The position numbers and the translations under genes were made by a program. From Vibrio brasiliensis LMG 20546 (lineage in GTDB: Bacteria > Pseudomonadota > Gammaproteobacteria > Enterobacterales > Vibrionaceae), in contig NZ_AEVS01000111.1 of the NCBI RefSeq assembly GCF_000189255.1, positions 1-56,573 on the forward strand: DNA of 56,573 nt, in the 5' to 3' direction. The notes under the pieces are model-generated. The model was not told the DNA's origin, made no database searches, and was given only the letters and a program-made list of their open reading frames with translations. Shown here piece after piece: positions 1 to 9,056 of the stretch; the stretch's first letter is position 1, and every line of letters starts with the position of its first letter.

Positions 1-17
1 TTTTTTAATTAATTCTA

Positions 18-52
18 ATATATCCGTTTCACTCTAATTGAGGCGGATATAT
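18..52. repeat. Inverted repeat, 9-bp arms
   Basis: The arms at 18-26 (ATATATCCG) and 44-52 (CGGATATAT) are perfect complements around a 17-base loop. No clear T-run follows. It may belong to the end of a gene lying left of the window, or to the leader of the lipoprotein gene at 259. It is the first of three inverted repeats in the 258 bases before that gene. Confidence 0.5.
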
Positions 53-64
53 CTGCATGGTCCA

Positions 65-108
65 AAATATAATATTATAATAATTAAACTTATTATAATA
101 TTATATTT
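65..108. repeat. Perfect 19-bp A/T-only inverted repeat
   Basis: Bases 65-83 and 90-108 are perfect reverse complements separated by the 6-base loop TTAAAC. All 38 arm bases are A or T, so the hairpin would be long but soft, and the site could also form a cruciform or bind a dimeric protein. It lies about 150 bases before the lipoprotein start. Chance matches are more likely in such A/T-rich DNA, but 19 of 19 is striking. Confidence 0.65.
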
Positions 109-206
109 AAGTTATTTACATCTAGCTTATATTATGATTTGCAGTTTCATTTATATTAACAGTATTATTCTTACATTCATTATAGATAACCACCTACGTT
201 AAATTT

Positions 207-239
207 TAAGTAATTAAATTATTTTAATTTAATTACTTA
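207..239. repeat. Perfect 14-bp inverted repeat before the lipoprotein gene
   Basis: Bases 207-220 (TAAGTAATTAAATT) and 226-239 pair perfectly around a 5-base loop. The repeat ends 19 bases before the ATG at 259, so it lies in or next to the leader and could act as an operator or a mRNA structure near the ribosome binding site. No further interpretation is supported. Confidence 0.55.
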
Positions 240-258
240 TTTTTGACAGGTTATTATA

Positions 259-2118
259 ATGAATTCTTATTTTAAAGGTTTACTTATTTTATGTGCGATG
301 ACACTAACAGGTTGTGGTAGTGATGAAGTCTCGGATAATAAAAATAACAATATAGATACCGTTGTTCCGACTCCTGATTTTACTCCAGAGCAAGAGGTGA
401 CCGACCCAAATACTGATGTGCCTATAGAGCCAGATAATCCAGTTGTTCCTCAAGAACCAGACGACCCACTTGTTCCTGAAGAACCTGATGAGCCAGTTGT
501 CCCCGAAGAGCCAGAACAAGAGTTAGTTAACTTTATTCGCCCCTGGGTAATAAATAGCGATCAAGATTATCTCAGTGAAAATAACGTAACATACAACATT
601 GAAGCGTCACTTATACAAGTAGATGCTAACGTTACATATACAGAAAACTTTGAGCAATTGGATAATGATGGTAATAAAATTTATGGATTTGATGATATTA
701 CCTTTGAGTCAATCGGGCTCAATGAATATTTTATTACTAATAATACTCCCGACAAGATCTCTAAATTAGTGATTAGTTCTAGTAGCTATGAAACTCCGGT
801 GTTATTAGTTCTAAATAACATGATATCACCATTTAGCCGAACTAGAGTGACATTCCAAGAAAATATATCTGACATAACACTAATAAACACAATGGCTATG
901 TTTCTTCCGAGTATTACTTTATCTGGAGACGTTTCTGCCCAGCAAGGAACTCAATGTAGTAGTGTGTGCTTTAGTGAACCAAACGACCAACAAGCTGAAG
1001 TGTACGGGATTATAACTGGTAATCTGCACAAGGCCATGAACCATAAGAGCTTTTTGCCTGAAATGATCGATTTTTATCGAGAGGACTGGTGTGCGGCGAA
1101 TGGGAGGAATTGTAATTCTGATATTGCCAATGTTTTCTATCTACGCCTGGGTTCTAAAGGGCATCAGTTAGGTCTAAAAGTATTGGCTGGTCCTTACTCT
1201 TCTGATGGAACCGGTTCGGGTGTGTTTCCATCTTTAGATGGCGTAACAACAAGTACTTCAGGTTGGGCTGCTATCTGGCGCAACTATATTACTGAAGGAG
1301 CTGCGAACTCAAGGCCTTATGCGAGTAGAACACAGGAAGGTTTGTTCCATGAAGTTGCGCATGGATACGGTTTCATCGACCCGTTTGGGATGACTGAAGA
1401 CGGATTCTCCGTTCGTTACGGTTCTGATTTTATCGGAAGCGGCCAGTATTTTACTCCTAATGAAGTGGCAGAAGTCAGTGAACTGAAGCCATCGTCAATA
1501 GTGCCAATACTCGTTGAAGCAGGTAACAAGCGGATCAAATACAAGTTGATGAAGCTCGAGAGTAAGTATGATATTTCTACGGTTTATTCGCGAGTGATTA
1601 CTGAGGAAAGACTGGTTCGTAAAGATAGATTCAGTGTGGAGAACAATGAGTTGTTTTATGAACTGGAGCTTGAAGAGCTTCCTCAAAAGGCGCTTGTCAT
1701 TCAGTTTTATGATGATGCAACGGACAGAGTATCGACTACTCGAGAGTTTGCAAATTTCTATTACCAGAATGGCATCACTGCTGAAGGTAGTTCGTTAACT
1801 TTCTATGAACTACCAAGTCCAGCTACTCAAGGCGAGCTTTACGGCAATATCAATACTGTTTGTCAAACATATATACAGGGAAGTTTGGGGGCGACTAGGG
1901 CACAATATCAGACACTTTGGAGTGCTAATAACTTCAACCCAGACCAACTGAGAAGTACTTACTATGCTTCATCCGATATGATACTGGATACCAATATAGC
2001 CCAGTTGCAAGCACACTACCGTATCAATATGAAAGCGACCGACGCTTTCACAATGACAATTCCTGGTGGAACGTCGAATATGATTGATAGTTCTGATGGT
2101 GTTTTATGTGTTAAGTAA
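259..2118 (+). CDS. Putative metzincin-like lipoprotein metalloprotease
   Basis: The 619-residue protein starts with a lipoprotein signal peptide: a hydrophobic stretch, then a lipobox LTGC with Cys19 as the lipidation site. Residues about 30-90 are an acidic Pro-rich spacer built from repeated EPD/EPE-VVP units. The zinc-site motif HEVAHGYGFID lies at residues 364-374 and fits HExxHxxGxxD, a metzincin-type motif whose third ligand is Asp instead of His, as known for snapalysin-type enzymes. This predicts a membrane-anchored peptidase in or beyond the periplasm that acts on an unknown substrate. An AGG in a weak ribosome-binding site precedes the ATG. The gene stands alone and converges on yicC across a shared terminator. 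The family assignment rests on the motif only; the rest of the protein was not recognised. Confidence 0.6.
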   Translation: MNSYFKGLLILCAMTLTGCGSDEVSDNKNNNIDTVVPTPDFTPEQEVTDPNTDVPIEPDNPVVPQEPDDPLVPEEPDEPVVPEEPEQELVNFIRPWVINSDQDYLSENNVTYNIEASLIQVDANVTYTENFEQLDNDGNKIYGFDDITFESIGLNEYFITNNTPDKISKLVISSSSYETPVLLVLNNMISPFSRTRVTFQENISDITLINTMAMFLPSITLSGDVSAQQGTQCSSVCFSEPNDQQAEVYGIITGNLHKAMNHKSFLPEMIDFYREDWCAANGRNCNSDIANVFYLRLGSKGHQLGLKVLAGPYSSDGTGSGVFPSLDGVTTSTSGWAAIWRNYITEGAANSRPYASRTQEGLFHEVAHGYGFIDPFGMTEDGFSVRYGSDFIGSGQYFTPNEVAEVSELKPSSIVPILVEAGNKRIKYKLMKLESKYDISTVYSRVITEERLVRKDRFSVENNELFYELELEELPQKALVIQFYDDATDRVSTTREFANFYYQNGITAEGSSLTFYELPSPATQGELYGNINTVCQTYIQGSLGATRAQYQTLWSANNFNPDQLRSTYYASSDMILDTNIAQLQAHYRINMKATDAFTMTIPGGTSNMIDSSDGVLCVK

Positions 2119-2124
2119 TCAAAT

Positions 2125-2151
2125 AAAGGCCCTTACTGAGTAAGGGCCTTT
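2125..2151. terminator. Bidirectional terminator between lipoprotein gene and yicC
   Basis: Twelve-base arms (AAAGGCCCTTAC, 2125-2136, and its complement at 2140-2151) surround a 3-base loop. The outer A/T pairs supply a short U-run in either direction. It lies 7 bases after the stop of the plus-strand gene and 15 bases from the stop of yicC, so it can serve both convergent genes. Confidence 0.85.
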
Positions 2152-2166
2152 AAGTGTTTCTAGTGG

Positions 2167-3033
2167 TTATTCAATATTCTGGATCTGCTCGCGCATCTGC
2201 TCGATAAGTACTTTAAGTTCAACCCCAGAAGCGGTGATATCAGTACTGATTGATTTAGACGCCAGCGTGTTTGACTCACGGTTAAACTCTTGCATCATAA
2301 AGTCTAAACGACGGCCGCAAGCTCCGCCTTTCTTGAGGATGTTAGTCGCTTCTTTGACGTGCGAGTCTAGGCGGTCTAGCTCTTCAGCCACGTCAGATTT
2401 TTGCGCTAGTAGGATCAGCTCTTGCTCTACGCGTGATGAATCTAGCTCAATTTTTGCTTCTTCAAATTTTGAGAATAGGCGCTCACGTTGCCACTCTAAA
2501 ATTTCAGGCATACGTGCACGCACTTTGACCACTTCTTCGGTGATTGCATCTAAACGCTGAACGATAAGCGCTTTCATGTTTTCGCCTTCACGGCCTCGAG
2601 CTTCAATAAATTCACTAACCGCTTCATCAAAGCCAGTTAGTAGATCCTTGTTAATCGCATCCATATCTTGCTCAGGTGTTTCCATCACACCTGGCCAGTT
2701 CATTACTTGGAAAGGGTTAAGGCGGCTCTCTTCACCAGTCATCTTCATCACTTGGTTCGCAGCATTGATTACCTGTTGTGCTAGTCCTTCATTGATGTTT
2801 AGCTCGCCCTTAGCTGCAGGGTTTGCTTCAAAGCGCAGAGCACACTCTACTTTGCCGCGCGCCAAGCGCTTACGAAAGCGCTCACGCAGTACAGGCTCTA
2901 AGCCACGAAACTGTTCTGGCAGGCGGAAGTAGGTTTCCAGATAGCGTTGGTTAACACTACGAATTTCCCATACTGCTGTGCCCCAATCGCCTTTCACTTC
3001 TTTACGTGCGTAGGCTGTCATACTGTAGATCAT
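2167..3033 (-). CDS. yicC: YicC family endoribonuclease
   Basis: The protein (288 residues from the chosen start) closely resembles Escherichia coli YicC along its whole length: MIYSMTAYARKE at the N terminus, SVNQRYLE near residue 30, and the family-typical C terminus with GGACGRRLDFMMQEFNRE. The family is described as RNA-cleaving; its physiological role is not well defined. The open frame extends 7 codons upstream to another ATG, but the ATG at 3033 has an AGGA ribosome-binding site at good distance and matches the conserved MIxSMTA start. It is divergent from rph, with a 196-base spacer that must hold both promoters; no convincing -35/-10 pair was seen there. Confidence 0.92.
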   Translation of the reverse strand: MIYSMTAYARKEVKGDWGTAVWEIRSVNQRYLETYFRLPEQFRGLEPVLRERFRKRLARGKVECALRFEANPAAKGELNINEGLAQQVINAANQVMKMTGEESRLNPFQVMNWPGVMETPEQDMDAINKDLLTGFDEAVSEFIEARGREGENMKALIVQRLDAITEEVVKVRARMPEILEWQRERLFSKFEEAKIELDSSRVEQELILLAQKSDVAEELDRLDSHVKEATNILKKGGACGRRLDFMMQEFNRESNTLASKSISTDITASGVELKVLIEQMREQIQNIE

Positions 3034-3229
3034 CGAATTTTCCTGTTTAATCATCTTTGAAAATAACGCGAGGCAATAGTAGCACAGATCCTAGCTGCGA
3101 TAGGCGAGTGACTAGAGAATAACTCGCGGGTTGCGCTTCTCGTTACTCGAAACTAGGAGCTCGCGACTAACTATGCTATCATCCTGCTCCAACCAAAAAC
3201 GTCTCCCCCTTCATATAAGGTAGATGCCC

Positions 3230-3946
3230 ATGCGTCCAAACGATCGCAAGGCGGATCAAGTTCGCCCAATCAAAATTACTCGTAACTACACAGCTTATGC
3301 AGAAGGTTCTGTATTGGTTGAATTCGGCAATACAAAAGTACTTTGTAATGCGACCGTTGAAGAGAACGTTCCACGCTGGCTAAAAGGTCAGGGTAAAGGC
3401 TGGGTAACAGCTGAGTACGGTATGCTGCCGCGTTCGACACACTCGCGCATGCGTCGTGAAGCGGCAAGTGGCAAGCAAGGTGGACGTACAATGGAAATCC
3501 AACGTCTGATTGCTCGTAGCTTACGTGCAGTGGTTGATCTGGAAGCAATGGGCGAAATCATGGTGACTGTAGACTGTGATGTAATCCAAGCGGATGGCGG
3601 TACCCGTACTGCGTCTATCTCTGGTGCGAGCGTAGCGATGGCGGATGCATTCCAGCACTTAGTTGAGAAGGGCAAGCTAAAAGCGAATCCAATGAAAGGC
3701 CACGTAGCGGCGGTTTCTGTTGGCATCTTGGGTGAGGATATCCTTTGTGATCTTGAGTACACAGAAGACTCAGCAGCAGATACAGATATGAATGTGGTTA
3801 TGACCGAAGATGGTCGTATGATCGAAGTTCAAGGCACGGCAGAGGGCGAACCGTTCACCCATGCAGAGCTGATGAAGTTGCTTGAGTCGGCAACCAAAGG
3901 TATTACCGAGATCGTAGCGGCGCAGAAGGCGGCGTTAGAAAATTGA
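3230..3946 (+). CDS. rph: Ribonuclease PH
   Basis: This is a 238-residue phosphate-dependent 3'-5' exoribonuclease that trims the 3' ends of tRNA precursors; the enzyme is a hexamer in known cases. Near-identity to E. coli RNase PH is visible in [15 protein letters not shown], [17 protein letters not shown], [11 protein letters not shown] and the C-terminal EPFTHxEL. A second ATG lies two codons upstream at 3224, but the AAGG at 3217-3220 is 9 bases from 3230 and only 3 from 3224, and 238 residues is the E. coli length. As in E. coli it precedes pyrE, and its stop codon lies 5 bases before an attenuator-like hairpin. Confidence 0.96.
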   Translation: MRPNDRKADQVRPIKITRNYTAYAEGSVLVEFGNTKVLCNATVEENVPRWLKGQGKGWVTAEYGMLPRSTHSRMRREAASGKQGGRTMEIQRLIARSLRAVVDLEAMGEIMVTVDCDVIQADGGTRTASISGASVAMADAFQHLVEKGKLKANPMKGHVAAVSVGILGEDILCDLEYTEDSAADTDMNVVMTEDGRMIEVQGTAEGEPFTHAELMKLLESATKGITEIVAAQKAALEN

Positions 3947-3951
3947 TTTAG

Positions 3952-3980
3952 ATAGCTCCCATCACGGGGGCTATTTTTTT
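3952..3980 (+). terminator. rph terminator / probable pyrE attenuator
   Basis: ATAGCTCCC (3952-3960) pairs with GGGGGCTAT (3966-3974), with one G-U pair, around ATCAC; a run of seven T ends at 3980. The stem starts 5 bases after the rph stop codon, so a ribosome finishing rph would cover it. In E. coli, pyrE is controlled by exactly this kind of UTP-sensitive attenuation through translation of rph. The terminator itself is seen; the attenuation role is inferred. Confidence 0.8.
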
Positions 3981-4060
3981 ATCAAGATTTAGTTAAGGCT
4001 AAGTTTTGACCTGTTTATAAACCGTCTAGAAAACTAGACCTTTTATTTAGAGAGAAAGTA

Positions 4061-4702
4061 ATGAAAGCATACCAGCGTGAATTTATTGAGTTTGCATTAG
4101 AAAAGGAAGTACTGAAGTTTGGTGAGTTTACTCTGAAGTCCGGTCGTAAGAGCCCTTACTTCTTTAACGCTGGTCTTTTTAATACTGGTCGTGACTTAGC
4201 GCGTCTGGGTCGTTTCTACGCAGCTGCGCTAGCGGATTCTGGCATTGAGTTTGACGTACTATTTGGCCCTGCGTACAAAGGTATTCCAATTGCGACAACG
4301 ACAGCAGTCGCGCTAGCGGACCACCACGATGTTGATACGCCATACTGCTTCAACCGTAAAGAAGCAAAAGATCACGGTGAGGGTGGCAATCTAGTCGGTA
4401 GCGCACTCGAAGGCCGTATTATGCTTGTAGATGATGTGATTACTGCCGGTACTGCAATTCGTGAGTCGATGGAGATCATTCAGGCAAACGGTGCTGACCT
4501 TGCGGGTGTTCTTGTGGCAATTGACCGTCAAGAAAAAGGTAAAGGTGAGTTGTCTGCGATTCAGGAAGTTGAGCGTGATTTTGGTTGTGCGATTATCTCT
4601 ATCGTCAGCCTGACTGATCTGGTTACCTTCCTTGAAGAAAAAGGTACCGATGCCGAGCATCTGGAAGCAGTAAAAGCGTACCGTGCTGAGTACGGGATTT
4701 AG
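4061..4702 (+). CDS. pyrE: Orotate phosphoribosyltransferase
   Basis: The 213-residue enzyme converts orotate and PRPP to orotidine 5'-monophosphate, step five of pyrimidine synthesis, in the cytoplasm. The PRPP-binding motif [13 protein letters not shown] lies at residues 120-132; [14 protein letters not shown] near residue 23-36 is also typical, and the length equals that of E. coli PyrE. The gene is 114 bases downstream of rph behind an attenuator-like hairpin. A second small inverted repeat (GTCTAG-AAAA-CTAGAC, 4024-4039) lies in the leader. A dispersed repeat copy follows the gene. Confidence 0.97.
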   Translation: MKAYQREFIEFALEKEVLKFGEFTLKSGRKSPYFFNAGLFNTGRDLARLGRFYAAALADSGIEFDVLFGPAYKGIPIATTTAVALADHHDVDTPYCFNRKEAKDHGEGGNLVGSALEGRIMLVDDVITAGTAIRESMEIIQANGADLAGVLVAIDRQEKGKGELSAIQEVERDFGCAIISIVSLTDLVTFLEEKGTDAEHLEAVKAYRAEYGI

Positions 4703-4727
4703 AGACTGATATTCGAGAGCGGCTTAA

Positions 4728-4872
4728 AGAACGCTACGCTTCGAGAACGGGCTCCGCCCTGCGAGATTCTAGAACGGACTTCGTCCTCCGAGAGGTTGAG
4801 GCTGGTAGAACGGTGAAAGAACCTTTAGTGCAAAGGTGTTGACAGGATTTGTTCCTAGAGAGAGATAATAAA
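4728..4872 (+). repeat. Dispersed ~145-bp repeat, copy A
   Basis: This stretch is a near copy of 10680-10823, with about a dozen differences by eye, in the same orientation. It is built from short self-complementary modules starting with AGAACG: AGAACGCTACGCTTCG, AGAACGGGCTCCGCCCTGCG and AGAACGGACTTCGTCCTCCG. Each of these could fold into a tiny hairpin such as GGGC-TCC-GCCC. It then continues with GGCTGGTAGAACGGTG and GTGTTGACAG. No open frame is shared. It resembles a small non-coding intergenic repeat family. Confidence 0.8.
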
Positions 4873-4898
4873 TCAGCTCTCCAGCGTAGCTAAACAAA

Positions 4899-4926
4899 AA
4901 GGGTTGACGTTTGTTCGTCAACCCTT
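4899..4926. terminator. Bidirectional terminator between pyrE and lpxM
   Basis: AAGGGTTGACG (4899-4909) and CGTCAACCCTT (4916-4926) are perfect complements around a 6-base loop. A-rich sequence lies on the left and AAATATTTT on the right, giving usable U-runs for both directions. It serves convergent pyrE and lpxM. Confidence 0.85.
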
Positions 4927-4942
4927 AAATATTTTAGCCTGG

Positions 4943-5923
4943 TTAGCTACCATCGCCACGGTGTGAATTATCATAGATTTCACGACCATCTCGTTGGGTC
5001 TTAAGTAGAGATAAGTTCCACATATATTGCTCTGGGCGTGGGCGAACCAGATCCTCAATCGCTTGGTTCATGGCGCGAGCATCCGTCTCTTCATCACCTG
5101 TCGGGAAGTTCTCCAGAGCGGGAAGAATATGGACTTCATATTTACCAGTTTTGTCATTGTAAGCCGGTAGAATCGGTACGACCTTAGCTTTTGACAGACG
5201 AGCCATCTTACCGAAGCCCTTTAGTGTTGCTTTCTCTGTAGCAAAGAAAGGCACGAAGACTGAGTTAGCCGGACCAAAATCTTCATCTGGTAACCAGTAG
5301 CCCAGGTAGCCATCTTTGATAGAGCGAACAAACGGCTTTACCCCTGCTTCACGAGCAAAGATGCGACCACCATATTGCATGCGCTGTACCTGCATTAGCC
5401 AGTCGCCAATCGGGTTACGTTGCGGCTTCATAATGGTTGTTACTTTGTAGCCCTTAGCTGCCAGCATTACTGCTGGGTAGTCAACGGCCCAGGCATGTGG
5501 CGCGAGGATAATGACATTTTCACCAGCATCCAGGAGCGGCAGGATATTTTCCTCACCAATCATAACGCCACGGTTTTGGTTGTGCTTAGTCGAACGAACC
5601 AAAAATTCAGAGTAGCCTAATAGGTACTGAGCGGCTTTTACAAAAGTCTCTTCGAGGATCTCTTGGCGTTCTTGCTCTGATTTCTCAGGGAAGCAGTATT
5701 CTAAATTCACTCTCGCACGACGAACGACTCGGCCATTCTTTTTAACTGCAAAAACAGACAGTTTACGCGCAAGGGTGTCTCTCCAGCGATATGGCATAAA
5801 AGCAAAGAGTGCGGCGAAGAAAATACCTATCCATGTGCCCCAATGTTTTGGGTGGAGAAATGACCACTCAAAAGTCGGGTTATGCAGGTGTTTATCGATG
5901 CTGTTTTTTTCGTTGGTGCTCAT
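4943..5923 (-). CDS. lpxM: Lipid A late acyltransferase (LpxM/LpxN type)
   Basis: This 326-residue inner-membrane acyltransferase adds the second secondary acyl chain to Kdo-lipid A. The catalytic HxxxxD is HAWAVD with His143 and Asp148; a membrane segment lies at about residues 30-45 (GTWIGIFFAALFAFMPYRW). It follows lpxL by 15 bases, the order of V. cholerae VC0213-VC0212, where the second enzyme (LpxN) transfers 3-hydroxylaurate and supports polymyxin resistance. Which fatty acid is used here cannot be read from the sequence. Its paralogue upstream shares the HPKYWG/HPKHWG start and the YLPD/WLPD motif. Confidence 0.9.
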   Translation of the reverse strand: MSTNEKNSIDKHLHNPTFEWSFLHPKHWGTWIGIFFAALFAFMPYRWRDTLARKLSVFAVKKNGRVVRRARVNLEYCFPEKSEQERQEILEETFVKAAQYLLGYSEFLVRSTKHNQNRGVMIGEENILPLLDAGENVIILAPHAWAVDYPAVMLAAKGYKVTTIMKPQRNPIGDWLMQVQRMQYGGRIFAREAGVKPFVRSIKDGYLGYWLPDEDFGPANSVFVPFFATEKATLKGFGKMARLSKAKVVPILPAYNDKTGKYEVHILPALENFPTGDEETDARAMNQAIEDLVRPRPEQYMWNLSLLKTQRDGREIYDNSHRGDGS

Positions 5924-5938
5924 TCAGCGACGCCTTTG

Positions 5939-6889
5939 TTATTTATAACGAGAGTTGGTCAGGGCATGGTCTGGTAGCGATTTATAGCGCTTGTGTAACC
6001 ACATCCACTGTTCCGGTGCGCGCATGATAATCTCTTCTACGAATTTATTCATGTAGGCAGCGGCCCCAACTTCATCTTTTTTAGGGTAATCAGGCTCTAT
6101 ATCGCGATCGGCGATGATTTCATATTTCCCTTCAGCGTTTCTAAAACCAGAACCCGGTACGATGGCACACTTACTGGTGTATGCAAGAATGCTGGTTCCT
6201 GTTGTTGTACAGGCCTGTTCCACGGCAAAGAAAGGAACAAACACTGACTTGTTATGACCATAGTCTTGATCAGGTAAATAGAACAGACGATGGCCATCGC
6301 GCAACACGCGGATCATCTGCTTGATATCACGTCGATAAACCAACTGGTTACCATTGTGGCTGCGCCCACGGTATTGAATGAACTCATAGGCAGGGTTGCT
6401 GTGCGGGCGGTAAACGCCGAAGCCTTGAAGGCCAAGCACACCGAATGCACGAGCGGTAATCTCAAGGTTAAGTGCGTGAACACAGCAGAGCAGAGCGCCC
6501 TTACCTTCTTTATCGAGTCGTCTTAGTTGTTCGACATCTTTAGCAACCAAGATGCGTTTAAAGCGCCACGTAGGCCAGAACCAAGTGATACCCGTTTCAA
6601 TCAGCGCCATACCCGTGTTCTTAAAGTTCTCTGTCACCATGTTGTCGATCTCTGACTCTGATAGGTCAGGGAAAGAGAGTTCCAGATTGCGTTTAGCGAT
6701 ATGAACACGTGATTTACCGACTCGCTTGCCAAGTAGTCCAATGCCACGGCCAATGCGGTATAGCACGGCATACGGGAGGATATTGACGATTAAGGCGAGT
6801 AATCCAAAGCCAAACCAGACACCCCAGTATTTCGGGTGCATTAGGGCGATAGAAAACTTAGGTTTTTCAACGGTGGTTCTGTTAGTCAT
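5939..6889 (-). CDS. lpxL: Lipid A lauroyl/myristoyl acyltransferase
   Basis: The 316-residue enzyme adds the first secondary acyl chain to Kdo-lipid IVA at the inner membrane. The catalytic motif HxxxxE is present as HALNLE (His138, Glu143), with Glu as in E. coli LpxL, unlike the Asp of the neighbouring LpxM-type protein. An N-terminal membrane segment covers about residues 22-42. It lies 5 bases after slmA on the same strand, so slmA-lpxL-lpxM look like one transcript. The substrate chain length is not readable from the sequence. Confidence 0.92.
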   Translation of the reverse strand: MTNRTTVEKPKFSIALMHPKYWGVWFGFGLLALIVNILPYAVLYRIGRGIGLLGKRVGKSRVHIAKRNLELSFPDLSESEIDNMVTENFKNTGMALIETGITWFWPTWRFKRILVAKDVEQLRRLDKEGKGALLCCVHALNLEITARAFGVLGLQGFGVYRPHSNPAYEFIQYRGRSHNGNQLVYRRDIKQMIRVLRDGHRLFYLPDQDYGHNKSVFVPFFAVEQACTTTGTSILAYTSKCAIVPGSGFRNAEGKYEIIADRDIEPDYPKKDEVGAAAYMNKFVEEIIMRAPEQWMWLHKRYKSLPDHALTNSRYK

Positions 6890-6894
6890 AGCTA

Positions 6895-7485
6895 TTACTT
6901 AATTTGTGCGCTCAGTAGCGCCCAGTATTCTTCGAAATTAGCGGTTGGCTGATATTTAAAGTCACTGCGAACAAATCGATTCAGGCTGCCTTCTACTTGA
7001 CCTAGTAGCTGTGCGGCCAGAACTTTTTCATCGACTGGGAAAGATTTCCCTTCACGTAGCATACGTTCACGTAAAATCTGACGAATTGAGGTCTCGATTC
7101 GTTCAAATAGCTGGTTGATACGATCGCGCAGGCGCTCGTTTTCAAACATTAGTGCGTGACCTGACAGGATACGGCTCAAGCCTGGGTTACGCTCAGCAAA
7201 GGCTAAGATTAACTGCAATACTAGGCGAATTCGCGTCAGAGTGTCTTTCTCTTCATCGAGAATACGGTTAATACGTGACATAAGAGACTCTTCGATAAAC
7301 TCGATTAAGCCTTCAAACATCCGAGCTTTACTTGGAAAGTGTCGATATAGCGCGGCTTCTGAAACGCCAACTTGTTTAGCGAGTTTTGCGGTTGTAATAC
7401 GTGAAGCACCTTCGTTGGACTCCAGCATTTCAGCCAATGCTTGCAAAATTTCATCTCGGCGGTTGGTTTTTCGTGTTCCGGCCAT
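6895..7485 (-). CDS. slmA: Nucleoid occlusion factor SlmA
   Basis: This is a TetR-family DNA-binding protein of 196 residues that binds SlmA sites on the chromosome and blocks FtsZ ring assembly over the nucleoid. The helix-turn-helix covers about residues 28-52 ([20 protein letters not shown]), followed by the conserved [14 protein letters not shown]. Length and sequence match E. coli SlmA (Ttk). It lies downstream of coaBC in the same direction, as in other Vibrio genomes, with a 124-base gap that could carry its own promoter. Confidence 0.97.
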   Translation of the reverse strand: MAGTRKTNRRDEILQALAEMLESNEGASRITTAKLAKQVGVSEAALYRHFPSKARMFEGLIEFIEESLMSRINRILDEEKDTLTRIRLVLQLILAFAERNPGLSRILSGHALMFENERLRDRINQLFERIETSIRQILRERMLREGKSFPVDEKVLAAQLLGQVEGSLNRFVRSDFKYQPTANFEEYWALLSAQIK

Positions 7486-7609
7486 GAAGCTTTCCTTATT
7501 GTTACCATTCTGAATAAAAAGGGTTTGAGCAGCGTAGTACTCAAACCTGACAACCTATGACATATCCTTTTGTCGCGGTGTTCTATCCTCAGTGAGGGTA
7601 GAGTGCGCT

Positions 7610-8815
7610 TTAAGCGTCGAGTTTTTCCGCGACAGTCATAATAATTTGGTGCGCTATTTGTTGTTTTGATGCAAGGGTAAGTGATTGCTTACCATCGTGC
7701 CAGTATACGGTGATTGCGTTGTCGTTGCTATTAAAGCCTTGACCTTCAACCGAGACATCATTGGCACAAATTAAATCCAGTTTCTTTTTGACCAGCTTGC
7801 CTCGAGCGTAAGTCTCCACGTCTTGAGTCTCAGCAGCAAAACCGACTGTAAAGGGTCTGTTTTCCGTCAGAGCTGCGACAGAGGCGATGATGTCCGGGTT
7901 CTTAACCATGCTGATAGTCATTTGGTCGCTATCATCGGTTTTCTTAATTTTTTGCTCTGCAACAGTCGCTGGTCGGTAATCTGCTACGGCAGCGCAGCCA
8001 ATAAATACATCGTTTGTTGTTGCATGCTGCATGGCTGCGTCATACATACTCTGTGCGCTGTCTACATCAATACGCTCAACGCCAGCAGGGGTTGCCAGAG
8101 AAACCGGACCTGCAATCAATGTGACTTTAGCGCCAAGTTTATTCGCCGCTTCAGCTAAGGCAAAGCCCATTTTTCCTGAGCTGTGATTTGAGATATAGCG
8201 GACAGGATCAATTGCCTCGCGAGTTGGTCCCGCTGTAATGACAACGGATTGGCCTTTTAGAGGTTTATCTGCGAAAAACTGCTCGCACAGCTCAACCAGC
8301 TGCATTGGTTCTAGCATTCGGCCAGGACCAACATCGCCACAAGCTTGTTCACCTGCAGCAGGGCCCCAGATGTGCATACCACGGCGTTCTAGCGTGGCAA
8401 TGTTCTCTTGAGTCGCGATGTTTCGGTACATCTGCTGGTTCATAGCCGGTGACACCGCGATTGGTGAATCAGTGGCTAATACCAAGGTTGTTAGCAGGTC
8501 ATTACCCATACCTGCACTCATGCGTGCGATGAGATCTGCGGTTGCTGGTGCAAGGAGAACCAAGTCGGCCCACTTAGCTAACTCAATATGACCCATTGAG
8601 GCTTCTGCCGCTGGATCGAGCAGACTATCAGAGACCGGTCTGCCAGAGACTGCCTGCATTGTAAGTGGGGTGATGAACTCTTTTGCAGCGTTAGTCATAA
8701 CGACCTGAACTTGTGCACCACGTTCAATTAATCGGCGTGTTAGTTCGGCACATTTATAAGCAGCGATACCACCACTAATACCTAAAAGGATCTTTTTGCC
8801 TGCGAGTGTTTGCAT
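7610..8815 (-). CDS. coaBC: Phosphopantothenoylcysteine synthetase/decarboxylase
   Basis: This bifunctional coenzyme A enzyme has 401 residues. The N-terminal CoaC half binds FMN and decarboxylates 4'-phosphopantothenoylcysteine; the active-site His76 ([10 protein letters not shown]) and Cys159 ([10 protein letters not shown]) are present. The C-terminal CoaB half joins cysteine to 4'-phosphopantothenate using CTP; its start shows [16 protein letters not shown] and [13 protein letters not shown] upstream of the ATG supports the start. It is divergent from radC, with 241 bases between. Confidence 0.97.
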   Translation of the reverse strand: MQTLAGKKILLGISGGIAAYKCAELTRRLIERGAQVQVVMTNAAKEFITPLTMQAVSGRPVSDSLLDPAAEASMGHIELAKWADLVLLAPATADLIARMSAGMGNDLLTTLVLATDSPIAVSPAMNQQMYRNIATQENIATLERRGMHIWGPAAGEQACGDVGPGRMLEPMQLVELCEQFFADKPLKGQSVVITAGPTREAIDPVRYISNHSSGKMGFALAEAANKLGAKVTLIAGPVSLATPAGVERIDVDSAQSMYDAAMQHATTNDVFIGCAAVADYRPATVAEQKIKKTDDSDQMTISMVKNPDIIASVAALTENRPFTVGFAAETQDVETYARGKLVKKKLDLICANDVSVEGQGFNSNDNAITVYWHDGKQSLTLASKQQIAHQIIMTVAEKLDA

Positions 8816-9056
8816 GATGATCTTCCTTAAAATTTCTGCCCGTAAGATACCATGGTGAACAATTGTGTGCCTAGAGTCGCCATCTGAGTTATTGAATTTG
8901 GAACATGATGGTTATCAAAATATGCCCTACTAAAGACAACTTAATTGTTACTAATAGATGCCAATTTGTTCTCGGTTCTCCCTATCGAACCTCTAGCTCA
9001 GCGATAGTTTTGATTAATCTGGCCGTAATAGGTCGATAGAGATGAAGGAGCGATAA

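Noticed and set aside
243-259. TTGACA and TATAAT right before the lipoprotein ATG as a promoter
   Set aside because: The two hexamers are only 5 bases apart, far from the required 16-18.
2234-2932. Plus-strand open frames opposite yicC
   Set aside because: They are shadows of a well-conserved gene, with Ser/Arg-rich composition and no recognisable domain.
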